A stretch of DNA of 9,513 nt. Origin: an uncultured Candidatus Saccharibacteria bacterium (GTDB lineage Bacteria > Patescibacteriota > Saccharimonadia > Saccharimonadales > Saccharimonadaceae). The stretch is taken from assembly GCA_938033875.1 (NCBI GenBank), contig CALHKG010000009.1, positions 1 through 9,513 of the forward strand. Reading direction: 5' to 3'. A program made the translations under genes and the position numbers. The notes beneath the pieces were generated by a model. It saw only the letters and a list, made by a program, of their open reading frames with translations. It had not been told where the DNA came from and ran no database searches. Every line of letters begins with the position of its first letter. Within the stretch, counting starts at the first letter, position 1. Below, piece by piece: positions 1 through 9,085 of the stretch.

Positions 1-2173
1 CTCCCGTTGAAAGAATCACCACAACCACGATTATAACTGTAGTGTTATTTTCTGATTCGCTCGTTCCAGCTTCTGCGCTAGATGCCTCGCTTTCCGTAGA
101 ATCATCTGGAGTATTGGATGAAACTTCGATCATCTTCGCCACCAAATAATTGTCGGGATATTTTTTATCCAATTGCTCAAATTTAGCTTTTGCCTGAGAA
201 TATTTACCTTGAGAAAAACTCTCCAAGCCATCTTTCCAGAGCTTAGTCAATTCGCCATTTGCCGATAACGCAACATTATTTTTCTTCGCCATAGTTTTCA
301 GATCGGCAATATCACGAAATATTCCCTCTCCAAAGCAAGAATTGTTGTGTTCTCTCCTGTTCGCACAGGACGAGCCGCCGTAAGTATTCAGTCCAATCTG
401 CTTACCATCATCATCGAACGCTGGACCACCACTGTTACCCGCCGCAATTTGCGCGCTCATTGAAAACAACTTATGACCGCCCGCGTCACTAGCCGAACCA
501 GAAACATCACCTTGAGTAACGGTCGGCACAGTCTTACTCTTCTTCGTATTTACGCCGTCATCGACAATTGCTGGATAACCAATCGCCGTCACTCGATCAC
601 CTCTAGAAACCTTAGAGCTATCACCTAACTCTACCGCTGGAAATCGCCCCTCGACCTTCAGAATCGCCACGTCACTTTTGTCGCTATTCAGGTCCATCCC
701 ATGCCCCTTCAAATCAACTTCCGCGTCAATTTTCTTGGCTGGAATATTAGTCTTCGTCTTTTTCCATTTAAGATTACCCGAACCGTCATCTTCGCGCGCA
801 ATAGGTTCGCTTGAGGTCTGGATAACGTAATCGTATCGATCGTTTTGCGAGCGTATATTATCGGCAGGAACCTGATTGATAAGACCGAGAATTGCTGCTT
901 GCGCACTCTGATCGCCGCCATTAGCTTTATTTGCCAAATCCCGAAGCGTCTCTCGAGTCACATAGCCCGCATCTACCACAAACTTTATATATTTATTCAT
1001 GTTTTCTTGCGTGTTGAGACCCATGATCATACTTTGGTTCGAAACCTCAGTCACATGTCCATTTGTAGCGATATAGCCGTCGTCAGAAACAATTGACCCA
1101 CTGCCAATTCCACCCGTACACAAGCCATTCAGCTGCATACTCGCACCATTCTGCGCCGTATAAATCATATCAGCACAACGATATGTCCCCACGCGGACTG
1201 TAGCAATTTGATTCCTTGCCACCACTTTAATAACGGAATCTTCGTCCAGTTCATCCAAAGTATTCGTAGTGTCTTTATCTTCTGAGAAATTTTCTGCCTT
1301 AGTTTCGGTCTTAGCTATCGTAGCGGAAGCCACTTGCGCCTCATTATTGCCATCAGCCCTGACCAAATAGCTACTGTCTGGATTCTGGAAAGTAACCTTA
1401 GCAACCAGCGCCTCTAGCTGGTCAATGTATGGCTGTGTGTACGAATTTTTACTCAATGCAAAAATCGTCATCCAGTAAGGTCTGCCGTTCTGAATTGTCA
1501 AGTAAGTTATTTTTTCACCAGTTTTCTGCCACTTGCCGTCAATAGTGCTTCCGTAATCAACGACCATTTTCTTAAACTTGCGTCCAGAAATCGTCACGTC
1601 GCTAGTGTGATATTTTAAGTTTGGGTTATCCTTTTTCTGCTTGTTGATATCGCCCTGAAGCATTAAATCCAAATCTGAATATTTCTTCGTGTCCTTGTAT
1701 TCCTTGGGCATCGTTGACCGATCAAAATAAGCTTTTTTGCGCGAAGTTACGATTGAGAAGTCTGGCATAATCTTCCTAAACGAGAACTTCTCTTCTTCCT
1801 CATTCGGCTTTTCTGAGCCTTTTCTGAAATGCAATCGCAAAATCGCGTAAGCGCGGCTTTCTTTCAATTCATCATCAGCATAAGTGGTGGCGCTGTACTG
1901 TTTTTCATTAGAATCACTATTTAAGACGTGACCTTCGCCAGTAAAAATACTCTTGTCGTATCGAATCGAATAGCCATATTTGGAAACGACTTTTTGCAAA
2001 TTCTTAGCATCTTCTTCGGCAAAAATCTTCTGGATCTTCTTTTTTGCGGTTTTACTAACTCCGGAAGAGCGGTTATTATTAACGACAATCAGCCCAACTA
2101 TAACGGAGATCAAGAAAACTACGCCCAGAACGATGGCTACAATTTTTAATTTCTTCATTGACTTCTGATTCAT
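1..2173 (-). CDS. Membrane-anchored trypsin-like (S1C/HtrA-type) serine protease, C-terminus cut by the window edge
   Basis: The frame is open from the ATG at 2173 to the left edge (724 complete codons, no stop). A GGAG lies 4 nt before the ATG, and a second in-frame ATG is at residue 6. Lys-rich residues 1-10 precede a membrane helix at about 10-31, so the rest should lie outside the cytoplasm. Residues ~64-263 form a separate soluble domain, faintly like PsbP/LpqN folds (a guess). After an acidic linker comes the protease: GIGSGSIVSDDG, then His373 in TNGHV, Asp501 in KSDVAIL and Ser581 in GNSGGP, a complete triad. Cys333/352 and Cys603/613 are possible disulfide pairs. Residues ~640-680 resemble one TPR-like helical hairpin, followed by a Ser/Glu-rich linker and a Val/Ile-rich start of a second membrane helix at ~712. 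No PDZ domain is visible before the edge. His to Asp is 128 residues against about 30 in DegP, so there is a large insert. It is 12 nt after yajQ, probably one operon. The substrate is unknown. Confidence 0.9.
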   Translation of the reverse strand, partial: MNQKSMKKLKIVAIVLGVVFLISVIVGLIVVNNNRSSGVSKTAKKKIQKIFAEEDAKNLQKVVSKYGYSIRYDKSIFTGEGHVLNSDSNEKQYSATTYADDELKESRAYAILRLHFRKGSEKPNEEEEKFSFRKIMPDFSIVTSRKKAYFDRSTMPKEYKDTKKYSDLDLMLQGDINKQKKDNPNLKYHTSDVTISGRKFKKMVVDYGSTIDGKWQKTGEKITYLTIQNGRPYWMTIFALSKNSYTQPYIDQLEALVAKVTFQNPDSSYLVRADGNNEAQVASATIAKTETKAENFSEDKDTTNTLDELDEDSVIKVVARNQIATVRVGTYRCADMIYTAQNGASMQLNGLCTGGIGSGSIVSDDGYIATNGHVTEVSNQSMIMGLNTQENMNKYIKFVVDAGYVTRETLRDLANKANGGDQSAQAAILGLINQVPADNIRSQNDRYDYVIQTSSEPIAREDDGSGNLKWKKTKTNIPAKKIDAEVDLKGHGMDLNSDKSDVAILKVEGRFPAVELGDSSKVSRGDRVTAIGYPAIVDDGVNTKKSKTVPTVTQGDVSGSASDAGGHKLFSMSAQIAAGNSGGPAFDDDGKQIGLNTYGGSSCANRREHNNSCFGEGIFRDIADLKTMAKKNNVALSANGELTKLWKDGLESFSQGKYSQAKAKFEQLDKKYPDNYLVAKMIEVSSNTPDDSTESEASSAEAGTSESENNTTVIIVVVVILSTG

Positions 2174-2185
2174 ATTGCTCCAATC

Positions 2186-2680
2186 CTAACGATAATTTAC
2201 AAATTGCAGAGGTGTGTCATAATCACTTTCTCGCAATAAACTAATAACTTTCTGCAGCTCATCCTTCGACACAGAAGTAACACGAACGAGGTCGCCCTGA
2301 ATTTGCGGCTTAGCTTTCGGCGCATTAGCGCGAATATCAGCAGCAATTTGCTTCGCCGTCGGCTGATCAAGACCTTGCTTGAACGGAATTTCCCAAGTCG
2401 TCTTTAAGTTTGAAACAACTTTCTCTTTTGATAAATCCAAAACTTTGCTTGATTGACCGCGCCCCGCCAATTTCTTACGAACAATATCTAGAACGGCGTC
2501 AACTTGCCAATCGCTGTCGCCCGTAATCTTCAAACCTTTCTTATCGTCCAGCCAATCAATTGCCGCGCTCGTCCCCTTAAGATCATAACGCCCTTGGATT
2601 TCTTTTTCAGCCTGCATGAAAACATTATTCATCTCAGTTTTGTCAATTTCTGACACAATATCAAACGAAAAACTCGCCAT
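2186..2680 (-). CDS. yajQ: YajQ family (UPF0234) nucleotide/RNA-binding protein
   Basis: The product is 164 aa, the family's usual length. The hallmark N-terminus (SFSFDIVSEID), the central DWQVDAVLDIVRKKL segment, the KQGLDQPTAKQIA stretch, the QIQGDLVRVTSVSKDELQ segment and the C-terminal PLQFVNYR ending all match the YajQ fold of two ferredoxin-like halves. Family members are cytoplasmic. A Xanthomonas homologue is reported to bind cyclic di-GMP, and others bind nucleotides or phage-related factors, but the role here cannot be deduced. The start is supported by AGGAGG at 2684-2689 and an extended -10 box just upstream, giving a very short leader of about 14 nt. The gene stops with TAG and is followed after 12 nt by the membrane protease, so the two are probably co-transcribed. 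No cyclic di-GMP enzyme lies in the window, so signalling by that molecule is not supported locally. Confidence 0.95.
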   Translation of the reverse strand: MASFSFDIVSEIDKTEMNNVFMQAEKEIQGRYDLKGTSAAIDWLDDKKGLKITGDSDWQVDAVLDIVRKKLAGRGQSSKVLDLSKEKVVSNLKTTWEIPFKQGLDQPTAKQIAADIRANAPKAKPQIQGDLVRVTSVSKDELQKVISLLRESDYDTPLQFVNYR

Positions 2681-2700
2681 CTTCCCTCCTAATTTTTTCT

Positions 2701-2709
2701 ATTATACCA
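2701..2709 (-). promoter_or_regulatory. Extended -10 promoter for yajQ
   Basis: On the minus strand the sequence reads TGGTATAAT: a perfect TATAAT at 2701-2706 preceded by TGn. There is no good TTGACA-like box 16-18 nt upstream, because that position is occupied by the rpsG terminator stem. An extended -10 promoter does not need one. Transcription would start near 2694, about 14 nt before the ATG. Confidence 0.75.
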
Positions 2710-2736
2710 AAAAATCGCCCCGTTTAGAGCGATTTT
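2709..2736 (-). terminator. Rho-independent terminator of rpsL-rpsG
   Basis: On the minus strand an 8-bp stem AAAATCGC / GCGATTTT (arms at 2729-2736 and 2711-2718) encloses a 10-nt loop. The second arm runs into six T residues (2714-2709). It lies 24 nt after the rpsG stop and shares bases with the yajQ promoter, leaving no spacer between the two units. Confidence 0.8.
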
Positions 2737-2759
2737 CTGATTTTGCTTTCAGGCAATAA

Positions 2760-3239
2760 TTAGCCGCGAGCAAAGTGCGCAAAGGCGCGGTTAGCTTCAG
2801 CCATCTTATGAGTGTCTTCCTTCTTCTTGAAGGCAGCACCAGCTTCATTGTAAGCGTCAACGATTTCCAATGCCAAACGCTGTGAATATGGCATTCCGTT
2901 ACGAGCGCGGGCTGATTGAACTAACCAGCTAAACGCATAGTGCAATTGTCGATGTCCCTGAACTGGGAATGGAATCTGGTAGTTAGCACCACCAACGCGG
3001 CGAGATTTAACCTCGAAGCTTGGGCTAACGTTCTTCAATGCTTTTTCAAACACTGCCAATGGATCTTCAGAATCCAATTTCTTAGCAGCAGTTTCTAGGG
3101 CTGCGTAGACAGCGCGTTCAGCCGCCAATTTTTTACCGTCTAGCATTGACTTGTTGATCAAACGCTGAACTAGTACACTTTGGTATCGGCGATCAGGCTT
3201 AAGTTCACGCTGCAATTTCTTGGTAACTTTACGAGGCAT
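2760..3239 (-). CDS. rpsG: 30S ribosomal protein S7
   Basis: The product is 159 aa, near the usual 156. S7 is the primary assembly protein that nucleates the 3' (head) domain of 16S rRNA and contacts the E-site region. Recognisable stretches are the N-terminal PRKVTKK, RLINKSMLDGKK, the SPSFEVKSRRVGGANYQIP beta-hairpin region, and the C-terminal HKMAEANRAFAHF. It starts 2 nt after the rpsL stop, with an AAAGGGG Shine-Dalgarno inside the last rpsL codons, so translation of the two is probably coupled. In many bacteria fusA and tuf follow; here a terminator follows and the next gene is yajQ. The stop is TAA. Nothing in the protein looks unusual. Confidence 0.98.
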   Translation of the reverse strand: MPRKVTKKLQRELKPDRRYQSVLVQRLINKSMLDGKKLAAERAVYAALETAAKKLDSEDPLAVFEKALKNVSPSFEVKSRRVGGANYQIPFPVQGHRQLHYAFSWLVQSARARNGMPYSQRLALEIVDAYNEAGAAFKKKEDTHKMAEANRAFAHFARG

Positions 3240-3241
3240 GA

Positions 3242-3655
3242 TTATTTATCCCCTTTCTTTGTACCGTACTTAGAGCGACCCTTCTTACGGTTGTTGACAC
3301 CTTGAAGGTCAAGCGCACCACGTACGATGTGATAACGCACACCTGGAAGGTCAGGCACACGACCACCGCGGATCAAGACCACAGCGTGCTCCTGCAAGTT
3401 GTGACCCTCACCACCGATGTACGCCCAAACTTCATAGCCGTTGTTCAATTTAACACGAGCAACTTTACGCAAAGCTGAGTTTGGTTTCTTTGGCGTCTTA
3501 GTCGTCACACGCACACAAACACCACGCTTAAGAGGTGCATTCTGGTCGTAATAACGTGTTTTTAGGGCGTTATGAATACGACCTAGTGCTGGCGACTTGG
3601 ACTTTTTCTTAGCCGTTTGGCGCGGTTTGCGCACCAATTGGTTGATTGTTGGCAT
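3242..3655 (-). CDS. rpsL: 30S ribosomal protein S12
   Basis: The product is 137 aa. S12 sits at the decoding centre and affects accuracy and streptomycin response. It is the longer Gram-positive-like form, with an extra ~13 residues at about 25-42 before KRGVCVRV. The decoding loop TPKKPNSALRK is intact, with Lys56 at the position of Lys43 in M. tuberculosis numbering. GGEGHNLQEH and RGGRV are also intact. In the second loop the usual RVKDLPGVRYH reads RVPDLPGVRYH: the lysine known as Lys88 is Pro101 (codon CCT), while the following Asp102, the residue methylthiolated by RimO in E. coli, is kept. AAGGAG at 3663-3668, 7 nt before the ATG, sets the start. It heads the rpsL-rpsG operon. Confidence 0.98.
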   Translation of the reverse strand: MPTINQLVRKPRQTAKKKSKSPALGRIHNALKTRYYDQNAPLKRGVCVRVTTKTPKKPNSALRKVARVKLNNGYEVWAYIGGEGHNLQEHAVVLIRGGRVPDLPGVRYHIVRGALDLQGVNNRKKGRSKYGTKKGDK

Positions 3656-3802
3656 CCAATTTCTCCTTGGTTGATTTACTAATTACGGCAATTCGCCTTA
3701 CGGTTTGGATTCAGCAACTCCTCTCCGTGTCTATACCTTTTCCGCCGAGATTGCAGTCTGTACACGTTCAAACCACCGCGCACTCCGAAAAGAGGAAACT
3801 CT
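3656..3802 (-). promoter_or_regulatory. Leader of the rpsL-rpsG mRNA, candidate autoregulatory region
   Basis: From the predicted start near 3802 to the rpsL ATG is about 147 nt, long for such a compact genome. The rpsL-rpsG gap is only 2 nt, so there is no room for the intercistronic S7 site known in E. coli; a leader site is a possible substitute (inference). Two 6-nt complementarities interleave: TCCTCT (3796-3791) with AGAGGA (3724-3719), and GGTTTG (3774-3769) with CAAACC (3707-3702). They could form a pseudoknot or alternative folds, but matches this short arise easily by chance. Confidence 0.35.
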
Positions 3803-3808
3803 ACATCT

Positions 3809-3836
3809 ATTCTAGCACAGATTTCGTAAAAGTAAA
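3809..3836 (-). promoter_or_regulatory. Promoter of rpsL-rpsG
   Basis: The minus strand has TAGAAT (3814-3809) preceded by TGC, an extended -10, and TTTACT (3836-3831) as a -35 box with a 16-bp spacer. It lies upstream of a ribosomal operon and downstream of a possible mazG terminator, which supports a separate transcription unit. Confidence 0.65.
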
Positions 3837-3854
3837 ATCGCCACTTATTTATAC

Positions 3855-3895
3855 AAAAAATAGGGTGCTCATCGTCAGAGATGAATTCCTTGCAC
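3855..3895 (-). terminator. Possible weak terminator after the MazG-like gene
   Basis: On the minus strand TCATC (3873-3869 on one side, GATGA opposite) forms a 5-bp stem around a 6-nt loop, extended by GTGC/GCAC across a 7-nt bulge. CCTA and six T residues (3860-3855) follow. The stem is imperfect, so some readthrough into rpsL is possible. Confidence 0.4.
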
Positions 3896-3927
3896 AGAAG
3901 AGACACAACTTATCGCGCATACTTGCC

Positions 3928-4239
3928 CTAATCCATAACCTCCACTAGGAATATTTTCTTTTCAAAGCCGCCGCGTTTTTCTGCTTTTTCTACACGAATT
4001 TTTTCTAATTCTTCCGCGGTACAACTATGTAGGCTTGCGAGAGCATAGACTACTTCCATGATATCGGCAAGCTCATCAGTATTTTTATCTTTTTTATATT
4101 CCTCAACTTCTTCGACTAGCTTTTTTGTAAGCTCCACGGCATATTCGTCTGCTGTAAGTATTTTGTGAGTTGGCTTTTGCCTGTTGGCCTTAATGATTTC
4201 CAAAATTTTATCACGGACAAGTTTGTTATATACTGGCAT
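3928..4239 (-). CDS. MazG-superfamily all-alpha NTP pyrophosphatase (COG4997-like, house-cleaning)
   Basis: A 103-aa, probably cytoplasmic protein. It has the KLVRDKI N-terminal motif of the COG4997 group, the metal-binding EExxE motif (Glu43, Glu44, Glu47), the downstream ExxD (Glu56, Asp59) in DELADIMEVV, and the C-terminal RGGFEKKIFL signature. Members of this superfamily hydrolyse NTPs to NMP and pyrophosphate, typically removing non-canonical or damaged nucleotides; the substrate here is not known. The start is set by AAAGGAGG, 6 nt before the ATG. It has its own promoter and follows a strong terminator, so it is probably a single-gene unit. It is placed between rpoC and rpsL, where most bacteria have no such gene. 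It is a general NTP-PPase relative, not the full MazG toxin-antitoxin-linked protein, which is longer. Confidence 0.88.
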   Translation of the reverse strand: MPVYNKLVRDKILEIIKANRQKPTHKILTADEYAVELTKKLVEEVEEYKKDKNTDELADIMEVVYALASLHSCTAEELEKIRVEKAEKRGGFEKKIFLVEVMD

Positions 4240-4261
4240 AAAACCTCCTTTAATTGTTTAT

Positions 4262-4293
4262 ATTATATAATTTTTTTTCCTATAAAAAATCAA
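4262..4293 (-). promoter_or_regulatory. Likely promoter of the MazG-like gene
   Basis: On the minus strand TTGATT (4293-4288) is a plausible -35. The overlapping TATATAAT run gives TATATA with an 18-bp spacer or TATAAT (4267-4262) with a 20-bp spacer. The region is very AT-rich, so the exact box is uncertain. Confidence 0.5.
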
Positions 4294-4300
4294 TTTAAAG

Positions 4301-4332
4301 TAAAAACTCCACCCCCGTCCGTGGAGTTTTTA
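4301..4332. terminator. Strong bidirectional rho-independent terminator
   Basis: A perfect 12-bp inverted repeat: TAAAAACTCCAC at 4301-4312 and GTGGAGTTTTTA at 4321-4332, with an 8-nt GC-rich loop. The A/T tracts at both ends give a T run in either direction. On the minus strand it closes the membrane-protein unit, 59 nt after that stop codon. Confidence 0.85.
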
Positions 4333-4349
4333 CTCGACACGAGACAAGA

Positions 4350-4366
4350 GTGGAGTGTCACTCCAC
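4350..4366. repeat. Palindrome sharing the GTGGAG unit of the adjacent terminator
   Basis: GTGGAGTG, one central base, CACTCCAC: a near-perfect dyad between the membrane-protein stop and its terminator. Its arms carry the same GTGGAG/CTCCAC core as the terminator stem, so the arms could pair in more than one way. It may be a 3' stability hairpin or a protein-binding dyad. Confidence 0.55.
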
Positions 4367-4390
4367 AGGATTGCTCAGGACTACTCAGCC

Positions 4391-5023
4391 TTACTTAGCA
4401 CCAAGAATGTCGTTGTACATACTCGGTGAAAGGGTGATTTTCGCCCCAGCTGACTCCTTAAAGGCGTCAGCTATTACAGGAGAAAGTCCTTGCCTTGACA
4501 CGTCATCTGAGACGATGAGGTGAGAAGGTAGAGGTGTACAGTCCACTCGTACCCAGCCATAAGACCAGGTATTGTTACAGGCGTAAGAGTGTTGCCAGTA
4601 AGCTACACTCCTAGGTTCTGGTGTCTTAGGGACGTCTACAGACATAGACGCCTCTTTGACATCCTGACGGATGTCAAAGGTGACTCTAGAGACCGGGATC
4701 TCTAATACATACGATCCATTGTCGCCCTCGAAGGCAACTAAAATGGATGTACCCGACGCACCACCCATAGTAATGGGATATTCTCTGCCTGGTTCCAGAC
4801 CAAAGCTAGAGACGACATCGGATAATGTCGCATCCGTCTGTTTGTCTTTGTAAGCACTAGTCTGACCCTCATATAGCAGGACATTTCCCACTGCCCATAT
4901 GATGAGCGCAAACAGAAAGAACCATTGCATAGCAATGGGATTTAAAAAGAGACCGCTCGATCCCCCTTTCTCATCGTCCACATCTCCTCTGATCTTTACC
5001 TCTTCCTGGAGTGTCATCGACAT
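4391..5023 (-). CDS. Unrecognised single-pass membrane protein with an outside domain
   Basis: 210 aa, no family recognised. Residues 1-28 are polar and acidic. One hydrophobic helix spans about 29-51 (MQWFFLFALIIWAVGNVLL within it), and the remaining ~160 residues are soluble and rich in predicted beta strands (SILVAFEG, SYVLEIPVSRVTFDI). The only two cysteines, Cys149 and Cys162, flank the aromatic stretch NNTWSYGWVRVD and could form a disulfide, which suggests an extracytoplasmic domain. An in-frame TGA directly precedes the ATG at 5023, so the start is there or at Met3; the Shine-Dalgarno (GAGAG, 7 nt away) is weaker than its neighbours'. Five of seven arginines use AGA/AGG, whereas the other genes here mostly use CGN. 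It has its own strong promoter, a palindrome at the start site, and terminators at both ends. Likely lineage-specific; function unknown. Confidence 0.75.
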   Translation of the reverse strand: MSMTLQEEVKIRGDVDDEKGGSSGLFLNPIAMQWFFLFALIIWAVGNVLLYEGQTSAYKDKQTDATLSDVVSSFGLEPGREYPITMGGASGTSILVAFEGDNGSYVLEIPVSRVTFDIRQDVKEASMSVDVPKTPEPRSVAYWQHSYACNNTWSYGWVRVDCTPLPSHLIVSDDVSRQGLSPVIADAFKESAGAKITLSPSMYNDILGAK

Positions 5024-5050
5024 TCACCATCTCTCTTGCTGTGAAGTACT

Positions 5051-5072
5051 CTTTTACACGGTTGTGTAAAAG
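5051..5072. promoter_or_regulatory. Perfect 22-bp palindrome at the transcription start of the membrane-protein gene
   Basis: Two 9-nt arms, CTTTTACAC and GTGTAAAAG, surround 4 nt. The dyad lies just downstream of the -10 box (5082), covering roughly +3 to +24 of the transcript. It could be a repressor operator or a 5' mRNA hairpin. It has no T run after it in the coding direction, so it is not an ordinary terminator. Confidence 0.7.
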
Positions 5073-5081
5073 CTAATACAA

Positions 5082-5110
5082 TTTATATCACACTTGAGCT
5101 AAAAAGTCAA
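5082..5110 (-). promoter_or_regulatory. Strong promoter of the unrecognised membrane-protein gene
   Basis: On the minus strand TTGACT (5110-5105) and TATAAA (5087-5082) are separated by exactly 17 bp, and TGA precedes the -10 box, giving an extended -10. This is the best match to the sigma-70 consensus in the window. The predicted start is near 5075. Confidence 0.85.
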
Positions 5111-5185
5111 TACATATCATCCGAAACAAAGACTTCGAATCTACATACAGTGCTTTATGAGCTACCAAATAAAATAATCATCATA

Positions 5186-5226
5186 CGCAAAACACCCGAC
5201 CTTATAGTCAAGGTGCGGGTGTTGCG
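5186..5226 (-). terminator. Rho-independent terminator of rpoBC
   Basis: On the minus strand CACCCG and CACCTT pair with AAGGT and CGGGTG around a 6-nt loop, with a one-base bulge, and TTTT follows. Flanking CGCAA/TTGCG can lengthen the stem. It begins 24 nt after the rpoC stop. The 75 bases between it and the next promoter (5111-5185) show nothing recognisable. Confidence 0.75.
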
Positions 5227-5250
5227 AATTATTGTGGTCAGACCTACCTA

Positions 5251-9084
<3,834 letters not shown>

Positions 9085-9085
9085 C

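Noticed and set aside
3679..3906. Minus-strand open frame of 75 codons before rpsL
   Set aside because: It begins upstream of the rpsL promoter and runs through the promoter and leader. The product is not recognisable and no ribosome binding site was seen.
3928..4239. MazG-like gene as a toxin-antitoxin or anti-phage element
   Set aside because: It has no partner gene, its own promoter, and the short COG4997-type architecture typical of house-cleaning enzymes.
4351..5016. 10-bp direct repeat TGGAGTGTCA on both sides of the membrane gene (4351-4360 and 5007-5016)
   Set aside because: It suggested a target-site duplication, but one copy lies inside the coding sequence, no terminal inverted repeats or transposase are present, and a 10-bp match over this distance is not rare.
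4971..5030. A 19-codon frame starting ATGGTGAAT just upstream of, and overlapping, the orphan membrane gene
   Set aside because: It could be an overlapping leader peptide, but its only purine-rich stretch directly abuts its ATG, too close for normal initiation, and the peptide has no attenuator-like residue run.
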